From an uncultured Collinsella sp. (GTDB lineage: Bacteria; Actinomycetota; Coriobacteriia; Coriobacteriales; Coriobacteriaceae): 6,166 nucleotides of DNA. Under the pieces are notes generated by a model. The model had not been told where the DNA came from. It did no database searches and saw nothing but the letters and a program-made list of their open reading frames with translations. Below, piece after piece: positions 1-6,129 of the stretch. Each line of letters begins with the position of its first letter. Within the stretch, counting starts at the first letter, position 1. The stretch is taken from the NCBI GenBank assembly GCA_900555225.1, contig USKL01000094.1, forward strand, positions 1-6,166, read 5' to 3'. The translations under genes and the position numbers were made by a program.

Positions 1-16
1 GAGTTCCGCACGCAAA

Positions 17-39
17 GAAGGCCACTTAATGTGGCCTTC
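17..39. terminator. Hairpin, candidate bidirectional terminator
   Basis: A perfect 9-bp stem (GAAGGCCAC / GTGGCCTTC) closes a 5-base loop, TTAAT. Read on the minus strand, the second arm runs straight into TTTGCG, giving a short broken T-run. It could therefore end transcripts of the flavodoxin gene, whose stop lies about 100 bases upstream in that direction. On the plus strand the hairpin is followed by GTCTTGCG, a poorer tail, though it could serve a gene ending just outside the window. The rest of 1-136 shows no convincing gene or RNA. The hairpin is directly visible; its role as a terminator is inferred. Confidence 0.6.
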
Positions 40-136
40 GTCTTGCGCAGGACTGTAGAGCAGGGAACTTCGTGCCCCGACGCCCGGGAGGACGTTTCAT
101 TTAGAAAGATGGACCGACCGCCGTCAGCGATGGGAG

Positions 137-688
137 CTACTCCCCCAGCACGGCCTTTTTGGCGGCTGCAGCCATGTTGTCCAGATCTTCCTTGGTGGGG
201 TGATCCTTTGCGGCGACCCAGTTATCGAGCAGCAACTTAGCGCGGGCGTTGTCGGGATCTTGCTCGAGCATGGCCTCGTAGCGCTGCTTGACCGCGGGAC
301 CCATCTTGCCCTGGCACATCGCCCAGCCCGCAAGCTCGGCATCCCCAGCCAAATTGGAGGTCACGCGATCGATAATCTGCTGATAATAGCTCTGGTCGGC
401 GCCAAAACCGCAGGTACCAAAGAGGAAAACGCGCTTGCCGTGCAGAGCGGAGAGCAGCGCGGCAACCGAAGGCGTGCACGCGCCCTTGTCGCACCAAAAA
501 CCGACGAGCACCGTGTCGGCCGCGCAGGCGCCCTGCGCCTCGAGCGCAACCTGATCTGCATCCGCATCGTCGCTCAACGCCGCGGCATGGACAAACTCAA
601 CGCCCGCAGCCTGCAGAGCGCGCTTGATCGCGCCCGAAACCATCCTGGTATTACCGCTCTTGCTGTTAACCACCAAAGAGCACGTCAT
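137..688 (-). CDS. Flavodoxin family protein (BilS-like, role unassigned)
   Basis: This encodes 183 residues in the flavodoxin fold, a small cytoplasmic FMN-binding electron carrier. The N-terminal beta strand is followed by NSKSGNTR (residues 8-15), the phosphate-binding loop that holds the FMN phosphate. Further family-type motifs are GFWCDKG (63-69) and FGTCGFG (90-96), in the cofactor-binding loop region. The GFWxDKG and FGTxGFG pattern, plus a C-terminal helical part rich in Asp and Glu, resembles the flavodoxin subgroup that includes BilS, the partner of bilirubin reductase. No reductase or MarR-type regulator gene is next to it, so I do not assign that role. Six cysteines (3, 55, 66, 71, 93, 125) are many for a flavodoxin. 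The ATG at 688 is preferred. A GTG six bases upstream (694) is in frame, and the GAGG at 699-702 sits 10 bases from the ATG but only 4 from the GTG, so the start is not settled. A 121-bp gap separates the gene from the exporter operon, and a candidate promoter lies there. Confidence 0.88.
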   Translation of the reverse strand: MTCSLVVNSKSGNTRMVSGAIKRALQAAGVEFVHAAALSDDADADQVALEAQGACAADTVLVGFWCDKGACTPSVAALLSALHGKRVFLFGTCGFGADQSYYQQIIDRVTSNLAGDAELAGWAMCQGKMGPAVKQRYEAMLEQDPDNARAKLLLDNWVAAKDHPTKEDLDNMAAAAKKAVLGE

Positions 689-747
689 AGTCACGTTGCC
701 TCGTTTCCCCCAAAACTAAAGCCACTAATGCAATTTATTAGATGAAT

Positions 748-775
748 ATCTTAGTACTAACGTGACAGATGTAAA
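748..775 (-). promoter_or_regulatory. Candidate promoter of the flavodoxin gene
   Basis: On the minus strand, TTTACA (770-775) matches the sigma-70 -35 consensus at 5 of 6 bases. It is followed after 16 bases by TAAGAT (748-753), a 4 of 6 match to the -10. Transcription would begin near 741, giving a leader of about 50 bases. The perfect 10-bp palindrome TTAGTACTAA (751-760) overlaps the -10 and could be a small operator. A weak 6-bp inverted repeat (764-769 with 782-787) lies around the -35, but has no T-run to make it a convincing terminator for the exporter operon. This is assigned by consensus match only. Confidence 0.4.
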
Positions 776-815
776 CCACCGTCTGTCGATTGATTAATTT
801 GCCCCACGGGCTTGC

Positions 816-2675
816 TCACTGGGCAAACTGACTGCGGTAGAGCTCGGCGTAGAAGCCGTCTGCCACTAGCAGCTCGTCGTGCGTGCCGCGCTCGATAATC
901 TGGCCGTCGCGCATGACCAGAATGCAGTCGGCGTTGCGAATCGTCGACAGGCGGTGCGCCACCACAAAGCTTGTGCGGCCGGCCATAAGCTCGTCGAATG
1001 CCGCCTGCACCTGCAGCTCGGTACGGGTATCGATACTCGACGTTGCCTCGTCCAGCAGCAAGATAGCCGGGTCGGTGAGCATGACGCGCGCGATGCACAG
1101 CAGCTGTTTTTGGCCCTGGCTAAACGTGCCGCCGTCCTCGCCGATGACCGTATCGTAGCCGCCTGGCAGCTGCACGATAAACTTGTGCGCATGCGCGCGC
1201 TTGGCAGCTTCGATAACCTGCTCGCGTGTGGCGTCGGGACAGCCGTAGGCGATGTTTTCCGCCACCGTGCCCTCGAACAGCCACGTATCCTGCAGCACCA
1301 TGCCAAAGGCGCGGCGCAGGCTCGAGCGCGTGTAGTCGCGCGAAGCCTTGCCATCGACCGCAATGCGACCGGCATCGATATCGTAAAAACGCAGCAGCAA
1401 GTTGATGAGCGTTGTCTTGCCGCAGCCCGTGGGGCCAACTAGGGCAAAGCGCATGCCGGGCTTAGCCTCGATGCAAATGTCCCGCAGCAGCTTGCGGTCG
1501 GGCACGTAGCTAAAGTCCACATGCTCAAAGGCGACCTCGCCCTGCGGGGCAGCAAGTTCCACGGCATCCGCCGCATCGGGCTCCTGCTCGCGGGCATCGA
1601 GCAGCGCAAACATGCGGCGCGCCGAGGCATACGCCGTCTGGATCTGCGTAATGACGTTGGTGACCTCGTTGAACGGCTTGGTGTACTGGTTGGCATAGGA
1701 CAGGAAGATCTGCACGCCGCCCACCGTAAGCGCCGCGGGCACGCCCGCGATCACGCCCACGCAGCCGATCACAGCGACCACGGCATAGATGATGTTATTG
1801 ATAAAACGCGTACCGGGGTTGGAGAGCGAACCCATAAACTGCGCGCGCTCGCCCGCGGTGTAGAGCTCGGCATTGAGGGCATCGAAGCGCTGCTGGGCGT
1901 TCGGGCCATAGGCAAAGGCGTCGACAAGCTTTTGCTCGCCTACGTACTCCTCGATATGACCACCGAGCTGCCCTTGAATACGCTGCTGTGCCGTAAAGCT
2001 TTTGTTGGAAAGCTTGGCGATGGCGCCGGCTGCAAAAATGGAAAGCGGCGTGACGAGTACCACCACAAGCGTCATGGTCAGGTTGATGGAAAGCATAAAC
2101 GCGAGCGTGCCCACGATGGTAATAACACCGGTGAAGAGCTGCGTGAAGCCCTGCAGCAGACCGTCGCCCACCTGGTCGACGTCGTTGACCACGCGGCTCA
2201 TGAGGTCGCCGTGAGCATGGCTGTCGATAAAGCTGAGCGGCATGCGGCTGAGCTTGTCGCTCGCCTCCACGCGCATGTCGCGCACCGTCTCGTAGGACAG
2301 ACGGTTAACGCAGTAGCCCTGCAGCCACTGGAAGGCCGCAGCACCTACGACGACAATCGCGAGCTTGGTGACAAGCGGCAGCAGCGCATCGAAGTCCACC
2401 TGTCCGGCGGCGACGATAAGGTCGATGCCCTCGCCAATGAGGATGGGCGTATAGAGTTGGAAGATCACCGAGATTGCGGCGCTCACAAACGATGCCGTAA
2501 ACGAGACGCGGTGCGGGCGAACATAGCCCAGCAGGCGGCGGGTCACCGCACCCACGGGATAGCGCTCGGGGTCGCCAGGCTGGCGCGGGCCGTCGCCCAG
2601 GTCGTTGAGGCTATCGTTACCGGACACGTTGGCCGTCATCGTGGCGACCGAACCGGAGGAAGTGTACGGATTCAT
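816..2675 (-). CDS. Heterodimeric ABC exporter, catalytic-site subunit
   Basis: This 619-residue half-transporter fuses a six-helix membrane domain (about residues 55-345) to an ATPase domain (about 380-619). It should pair with the product of the preceding gene and move an unknown substrate out across the membrane. Visible ATPase motifs are the A-loop Tyr390, Walker A GPTGCGKTT (414-422), Q-loop Gln462, signature FSQGQ (518-522), Walker B ILLLDE with catalytic Glu543, and switch His574. The catalytic residues are intact, but the signature has Gln where the consensus has Gly. This is the pattern of the TM288-type partner in asymmetric exporters, in which the competent site uses this subunit's Walker motifs and the other subunit's signature. 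The hydrophilic N-terminal stretch of about 45 residues is usual for this subunit. The ATG follows the TAA of the upstream gene with no gap and has a strong ribosome site. Known family members include drug and peptide exporters, but the sequence does not reveal the substrate. Confidence 0.96.
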   Translation of the reverse strand: MNPYTSSGSVATMTANVSGNDSLNDLGDGPRQPGDPERYPVGAVTRRLLGYVRPHRVSFTASFVSAAISVIFQLYTPILIGEGIDLIVAAGQVDFDALLPLVTKLAIVVVGAAAFQWLQGYCVNRLSYETVRDMRVEASDKLSRMPLSFIDSHAHGDLMSRVVNDVDQVGDGLLQGFTQLFTGVITIVGTLAFMLSINLTMTLVVVLVTPLSIFAAGAIAKLSNKSFTAQQRIQGQLGGHIEEYVGEQKLVDAFAYGPNAQQRFDALNAELYTAGERAQFMGSLSNPGTRFINNIIYAVVAVIGCVGVIAGVPAALTVGGVQIFLSYANQYTKPFNEVTNVITQIQTAYASARRMFALLDAREQEPDAADAVELAAPQGEVAFEHVDFSYVPDRKLLRDICIEAKPGMRFALVGPTGCGKTTLINLLLRFYDIDAGRIAVDGKASRDYTRSSLRRAFGMVLQDTWLFEGTVAENIAYGCPDATREQVIEAAKRAHAHKFIVQLPGGYDTVIGEDGGTFSQGQKQLLCIARVMLTDPAILLLDEATSSIDTRTELQVQAAFDELMAGRTSFVVAHRLSTIRNADCILVMRDGQIIERGTHDELLVADGFYAELYRSQFAQ

Positions 2676-4538
2676 TTAGCAGCCCTCCTTTGCGCAGACG
2701 GATGCGGGGGCGGTCGGGGCACCTGGGGCGAGCGCGGGCGCTGTGCTCCCCCGCTGGCCCTCAAGCTCCTCGCGGCGCAGCTGCGACTGGCAAATCTCGC
2801 GATAGAGCTGACAGGTCGCATAGAGCTCGTCATGTGTGCCCAGGCCGGCAACCGAGCCGTGGTCGAGCACGCAGATCACGTCGGCATCGCGCACGGTCGA
2901 GACGCGCTGGCTCACAATCACCGTGGTCAGCGGCAGCCCGCCCTTGGCGGCACCGCGCATGCTGCGCTCGCGAATGGCATGGCGAAGCGCCGCGTCGGTC
3001 TTAAAGTCGAGCGCCGACGCGGAGTCATCCATGATCAATATCTGAGGCGAACCAACCAAGGCACGCGCGATAGTCAGGCGCTGACGCTGGCCACCGCTAA
3101 AGTTCTTGCCGCCCGCCTCGACCGGGGCGTCTAAGCCCTGCGGCTTGTTGCGCACGAACTCGCTGGCCTGCGCCATGTCGAGTGCCGCCCAGAGCTCCTC
3201 GTCGGTCGCAGCTTCATCGCGCCAGGTCAGGTTGCTGCGGATGGAGCCGCTCACCAGCGATGCGCGCTGCGGAACGGTCGCGACCACACGGCGCAGCTGG
3301 TCGAGCGGCCAGGTGCGCACGTCGGCGCCCATCACGCTCACGCTGCCGGTGCTCGCATCGTACAGGCGCGGAATAAGCGAGACGAGTGTGGACTTGCCGC
3401 TGCCCGTGCCGCCGATAATGCCGAGCGTTTTGCCCAACGAAAGTTCCAGGGTCACATCGCTCACGGCATTGGCCGCGCCGGCGCCAAACGAGAAGCTCGC
3501 ATGGTCAAAGCTCAGCGCGGGAGCCGGGGCGTCGACGTCCGTCGCGAGCGCCTGGGGCAGCGCGACCGGCTGGTTGCCCTCGTCGGTGATGCTCGGCTCG
3601 CAATTGAGCACCTCGTTGATACGCGAAGCACTCGCGCTCGCCTTGGTAAAGACCACGACCAGGTTGGCGACGTATACGATGGAGGTCAGGGTCTGCGTCA
3701 TGTAGTTCACAAACGCCATGACCTGGCCCTGCGTAAGCTCGCCCACGTTGACCTGGATGCCGCCCACCCACAGGATGGCGCACACGCCCAGGTTCATCAC
3801 CAAAAACGTGACGGGATTAAGGATTGACGAGAGCTTGCCCACCGCGATGGCGGTATTGGCCTGGTCATCGGCGGCTTGGGCAAAGCGCTCGCGCTCGTGA
3901 TCTTCGCGTACAAAGGCGCGAACCACGCGGGCGCCCGAAAGCCCCTCGCGGCAAATGAGCGCGATGCGGTCGAGCTTTGCCTGCAGCTGCTTGTAGTACG
4001 GAATGCAGCGCGCCATGACAAACCAAAACACCAGGCCAATGGCGGGCGTGCAAATCAAAAAGATCATGCCGAGCTTAAGGTCGATGGCGAGGGCCGCGCA
4101 CATAGAGCCCACCGCCAAGAAGGGCCAGCGGATGAGCATGCGCACGCCCAGCGCCACGGCAAGCTGCACCTGGTTGACGTCGTTGGTGATGCGGGTGATA
4201 AGCGACGGCGTGCCAAAGCGGTCGAGTTCGGCATAGCTCAACTTGTTGATGTGCTGGTAGAGCGCACCGCGGATATCGGTGCCCATGCCCTGCGAGGTGA
4301 GCGCCGCCATCTTTTGGCAGACGAGCGTAAACGAGATGCCGATCACAGCCATGGCGCCAAGCAGCATACCGTAGTGGACGACGGCGTTGACATCGTGTGC
4401 GCCAATACCCTTATCGATCATCTGGGCAATCACCAGCGGCGTCAGCAGGTCAAAGATCACTTCGATCAGCTTACACGCAGGGCCAATCACCATATACCGG
4501 CGAAACTTACCACCAAAACGCCTGAGCAGCTCAATCAT
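2676..4538 (-). CDS. Heterodimeric ABC exporter, degenerate-site subunit
   Basis: This 620-residue half-transporter has six membrane helices (about residues 17-310) followed by an ATPase domain (about 340-590). Motifs visible are Walker A GGTGSGKS (376-383), Q-loop Gln424, a canonical signature FSGGQ (480-484), Walker B ILIMDD with Asp505 in place of the catalytic Glu, D-loop SALD (508-511), and Gln544 in place of the switch His. The Asp and Gln substitutions are the known hallmarks of the TM287-type, low-activity subunit of heterodimeric type IV exporters, so they are functional features and not decay. The N-terminus MIELLRRFGGKFRRY is typical of the family. I chose the ATG at 4538 because GGAG sits 9 bases upstream and because a candidate -10 lies inside the 19-codon extension that a GTG start at 4595 would add. 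The last ~30 residues (about 588-620) form an Ala/Pro-rich tail ending in two cysteines (615 and 620), not part of the conserved domain. This is the first gene of the two-gene operon. Confidence 0.96.
   Translation of the reverse strand: MIELLRRFGGKFRRYMVIGPACKLIEVIFDLLTPLVIAQMIDKGIGAHDVNAVVHYGMLLGAMAVIGISFTLVCQKMAALTSQGMGTDIRGALYQHINKLSYAELDRFGTPSLITRITNDVNQVQLAVALGVRMLIRWPFLAVGSMCAALAIDLKLGMIFLICTPAIGLVFWFVMARCIPYYKQLQAKLDRIALICREGLSGARVVRAFVREDHERERFAQAADDQANTAIAVGKLSSILNPVTFLVMNLGVCAILWVGGIQVNVGELTQGQVMAFVNYMTQTLTSIVYVANLVVVFTKASASASRINEVLNCEPSITDEGNQPVALPQALATDVDAPAPALSFDHASFSFGAGAANAVSDVTLELSLGKTLGIIGGTGSGKSTLVSLIPRLYDASTGSVSVMGADVRTWPLDQLRRVVATVPQRASLVSGSIRSNLTWRDEAATDEELWAALDMAQASEFVRNKPQGLDAPVEAGGKNFSGGQRQRLTIARALVGSPQILIMDDSASALDFKTDAALRHAIRERSMRGAAKGGLPLTTVIVSQRVSTVRDADVICVLDHGSVAGLGTHDELYATCQLYREICQSQLRREELEGQRGSTAPALAPGAPTAPASVCAKEGC
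2683..2690 (-). promoter_or_regulatory. Ribosome binding site embedded in the upstream gene
   Basis: AAGGAGGG lies 7 bases before the ATG at 2675, inside the last codons of the upstream exporter gene, where it encodes Lys-Glu-Gly. Because the TAA stop and the ATG are adjacent, ribosomes finishing the first subunit sit on this site, which favours coupled and roughly equal synthesis of the two halves. It also fixes the start of the downstream gene at its first ATG. Confidence 0.88.
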
Positions 4539-4547
4539 GTATAGGCG

Positions 4548-4553
4548 CTCCCT
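4548..4553 (-). promoter_or_regulatory. Ribosome binding site deciding the exporter start
   Basis: AGGGAG lies 9 bases before the ATG at 4538 on the minus strand. The alternative GTG at 4595 has no comparable purine-rich site in front of it. This supports the 620-residue form over the 639-residue one. Confidence 0.65.
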
Positions 4554-4582
4554 ATCATCATCCACATTCAATTCGAACCATG

Positions 4583-4612
4583 ATAGTACCGCCACCCCAA
4601 AAGAAGCGTAAA
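4583..4612 (-). promoter_or_regulatory. Candidate promoter of the exporter operon
   Basis: On the minus strand, TTTACG (4607-4612) and TACTAT (4583-4588) are separated by 18 bases, each matching its sigma-70 consensus at 4 of 6 positions. Transcription would start around 4575, leaving a leader of about 35-40 bases before the ATG at 4538. An imperfect direct repeat, CCAAAAGAAGCG (4597-4608) and CCAAAGAAGCG (4643-4653), overlaps the -35 and lies upstream of it, which might be a regulator site. This is a consensus match only. Confidence 0.4.
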
Positions 4613-4681
4613 CAACTCGTCATTTCTAACGGGATTCGGTTTCCAAAGAAGCGGAGAGCACACGCACACCCAGCCAGTGTC

Positions 4682-4735
4682 GGGTCGACTAGCTTGGTAT
4701 ACTTACATTAGTGCTACCAAGTTAGTCGCCGACCC
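4682..4735. repeat. Long imperfect inverted repeat, candidate operator
   Basis: The left arm (4682-4699) and right arm (4715-4735) are inverted copies that match at 17 of 18 positions once a 3-base insertion in the right arm is allowed. The core is ACTAGCTTGGTA against TACCAAGTTAGT. The 15-base centre (4700-4714) contains most of the candidate -10 and the expected start of transcription for the surface-protein gene. Neither arm is followed by a T-run, so this is not a good terminator. If transcription starts near 4710, only the right arm enters the RNA, which points to a DNA-level site such as an operator for a dimeric regulator. The repeat is seen directly; its function is inferred. Confidence 0.6.
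4695..4703 (+). promoter_or_regulatory. Extended -10 promoter of the surface-protein gene
   Basis: TGGTATACT is an extended -10 element: TGn directly before TATACT, which matches the -10 consensus at 5 of 6 bases. No good -35 is present 16-18 bases upstream, which extended -10 promoters can do without. Transcription would begin near 4710 and give a leader of about 44 bases. The element sits at the inner edge of the left arm of the inverted repeat, so a protein bound to the repeat would block it. Confidence 0.5.
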
Positions 4736-4742
4736 TTGAAAT

Positions 4743-4748
4743 GAGGTG
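4743..4748 (+). promoter_or_regulatory. Ribosome binding site of the surface-protein gene
   Basis: GAGGTG lies 5 bases before the ATG at 4754. It fixes the start, which is also where a normal signal peptide begins. Confidence 0.75.
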
Positions 4749-4753
4749 CCGAG

Positions 4754-5767
4754 ATGAACGACATTCTCGCAAGAAGAGCAAGACGAGCAACTGTGGGCAT
4801 CGCCCTTTCCGCGGCACTTGTCGCGGGAATCGCCCCCGTAGCGGCGATCGCGGCAGAAACCAGCTCCCCCACCGGTGCAGTTGCCTTGCAAACGGAAGAT
4901 GCGGCCGCCGCAAAAGAAAAAGCGTATGCAGCCATGCAGGAAGCGCTCAAAAACCTCGAGGCCGCAAAAGACGCCGCAAGTCCCGAGAAAATTGCGGAAA
5001 TCGATGAAGACATTGCCGCATTTCAAGAACTCTACGACATGGTGGTGGCGGAAGCCGCCAAACGGAGGGAACCCCTTCCCGCCATGCAAGCGAACGTCGA
5101 TGCAGCCCAAGCCAAATACGATGAGGCCCACAACCGGACAAGCGGCCTTCAGGCAGAATTGGATAAGGCACTTGAAGCACTCGGCGACGAGGAGCCCAGC
5201 ACAGCTACTAAAGAGCATATTAAGCAGTTGCGACGTGAGATCATGTCGGCAGAAAGGCGAGAGAAATCTTGTGAAGATGATCTTCACTCCTACCGACGCC
5301 GGCTCGAAAGCCAGGAAAGACAGGTTCAGGATTCCGAAAGTGAGGCGGAGGAAGCTAAAGCCCACATCGATGAGGACATAGCCAAGCGAGATGCGCTCCT
5401 CGACGATTTGAAAAAGGCGCAAACGGCCTATATCGACGCCTGCAAGGCATACGAAGAGGCAAAGGCCGCGGCAGACAAGGCCGCCTCGCCCGAGATAACG
5501 AAACCGACCGAGACGACGCCTCCCTCCAGCTCAACTCAACCCGCCGAGGCGACACCGCCCGTTGCCTCACCTGCAACCGGCAAAGACGCCCTACCAAGCT
5601 CCACCAAGCAGGCGAACTCGAGCAGCGGCAAGCAAGCAAATATGACCGCCGGCAAGCTCGCGAACACGGGCGACACAGCACCGAGCGCAATCGCACTCGC
5701 AGCAGTCGCCGCCGCAGGCCTCGGAATAACCGCCACAGCCACACGCCGCATCAAGAACTCAAAATAG
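4754..5767 (+). CDS. Cell-wall-anchored coiled-coil surface protein (LANTG sorting signal)
   Basis: This is a 337-residue secreted protein whose specific function I do not recognise. It has a basic N-terminus (R8, R9, R11), a hydrophobic core, and an AxA-type signal peptidase site at about residues 33-34. Residues ~48-245 are highly charged and Ala/Glu/Lys-rich with heptad-like spacing, predicting long helices or coiled coils. Breaks fall at PLP (107-109) and at 144-151, suggesting a helical bundle or hairpins. IDEDIA occurs twice (83-88 and 205-210), hinting at internal duplication. Two cysteines (173, 230) could pair. Residues ~246-300 are a Pro/Thr/Ser/Lys linker. The C-terminus carries LANTG (302-306), a hydrophobic segment (~311-328) and a basic tail RRIKNSK, which is a complete sortase signal. 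LAxTG is the motif typical of class E sortases in actinobacteria, in place of LPxTG. No sortase gene is in the window. The gene is transcribed alone, divergently from the exporter operon. A structural or adhesive wall role is plausible but not shown. Confidence 0.9.
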   Translation: MNDILARRARRATVGIALSAALVAGIAPVAAIAAETSSPTGAVALQTEDAAAAKEKAYAAMQEALKNLEAAKDAASPEKIAEIDEDIAAFQELYDMVVAEAAKRREPLPAMQANVDAAQAKYDEAHNRTSGLQAELDKALEALGDEEPSTATKEHIKQLRREIMSAERREKSCEDDLHSYRRRLESQERQVQDSESEAEEAKAHIDEDIAKRDALLDDLKKAQTAYIDACKAYEEAKAAADKAASPEITKPTETTPPSSSTQPAEATPPVASPATGKDALPSSTKQANSSSGKQANMTAGKLANTGDTAPSAIALAAVAAAGLGITATATRRIKNSK

Positions 5768-5812
5768 CCGACAGAGCATTCTGCCTTCACCAATCCACAA
5801 GCCCAGAGACAA

Positions 5813-5853
5813 AAAGAGGCTTGTTTCCCCAACCTAGGGAAACAAGCCTCTTT
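5813..5853. terminator. Strong bidirectional terminator hairpin
   Basis: A perfect 17-bp stem (5813-5829 with 5837-5853) closes a 7-base loop, CAACCTA. It begins 45 bases after the stop of the surface-protein gene. The outer edge is A-rich on the left (five A from 5811) and ends in TTT on the right. It can therefore act on plus-strand transcripts, and even better on minus-strand transcripts coming from the right, which would meet a T5 tail. This is the clearest terminator in the window. Confidence 0.85.
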
Positions 5854-5880
5854 AACTGCAAAAATTCAAGCAACAGCACC

Positions 5881-5934
5881 GCCGCCTCTTGAACCACGTA
5901 GCCATCAATGCCCAGACAGCGCCAACGAGCAGCA
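5881..5934. repeat. Diverged direct repeat, copy 1
   Basis: This ~54-base stretch matches 6076-6129 at 40 of 54 positions, and at 26 of the first 30, where every difference is a transition. On the minus strand it reads ARWRCLGIDGYVVQEAA, in the same frame as copy 2. It lies just beyond the surface-protein terminator. It may be a remnant of a repeated intergenic element or of a small coding unit. Confidence 0.7.
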
Positions 5935-5966
5935 TTCCTTAAGGGATAGATTAAATTAGATAAACG

Positions 5967-5986
5967 CGCCCTTACGGGTGATTTTT
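5967..5986 (+). terminator. Weak terminator-like hairpin
   Basis: CGCCC and GGGTG pair (one G-T) around a TTAC loop and are followed by ATTTTT on the plus strand. The stem is only 5 bp, so it may be a backup to the strong terminator upstream or fortuitous. The AT-rich stretch just before it (about 5938-5964) shows no recognisable promoter. Confidence 0.3.
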
Positions 5987-6004
5987 GGACGACGGGGGCC
6001 GGCC

Positions 6005-6081
6005 GGCGGCGAGGTGTTTGGTAGTCGAGCGATCCCGCAGGCGCAGCCGAGGACCAGCGAGACACCAAACACTTCGCCGCC
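6005..6081. repeat. Large hairpin with 18-bp arms
   Basis: The arms 6005-6022 and 6064-6081 pair over 18 positions with one G-T wobble and no other mismatch. They enclose 41 bases, which begin and end with a further short GTC/GAC pairing. The right arm runs directly into copy 2 of the direct repeat. There is no T-run on either side, so a simple terminator is unlikely. It could be a structured intergenic element or part of an unrecognised RNA. Confidence 0.7.
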
Positions 6082-6129
6082 TCCTGGACCGCGTAGCCAT
6101 CGATGTTTTGGCAAAGCCAGCGAGCGCCA
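6076..6129. repeat. Diverged direct repeat, copy 2
   Basis: This is the partner of 5881-5934, exactly 195 bases (65 codons) away. On the minus strand it reads ARWLCQNIDGYAVQEAA. Compared with copy 1, five of the nine differing codons are synonymous third-position changes (Arg, Cys, Ile, Val and Gln codons). The remaining 37 bases to the window end show no clear feature. Confidence 0.7.

Noticed and set aside
132..144. Five-bp hairpin GGGAG-CTA-CTCCC with the flavodoxin stop codon in its loop
   Set aside because: Too short, with no T-run. It is likely chance in GC-rich sequence.
31..240. A short plus-strand open frame at the left edge
   Set aside because: It begins inside the terminator hairpin, lacks a ribosome site and runs into the flavodoxin gene on the other strand.
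200..745. A plus-strand open frame opposite the flavodoxin gene
   Set aside because: It is antisense to a recognisable flavodoxin with its FMN-binding motif, and its own translation shows no recognisable features.
764..787. Inverted repeat GACAGA/TCTGTC as terminator of the exporter operon
   Set aside because: The stem is only 6 bp with a 12-base loop and no T-run, and it overlaps the better-supported flavodoxin promoter.
1521..3134. A long plus-strand open frame (537 codons) antisense to the exporter genes
   Set aside because: It overlaps two genes with intact ATPase motifs, has a composition typical of the antisense of GC-rich coding DNA, and shows no domain or ribosome site.
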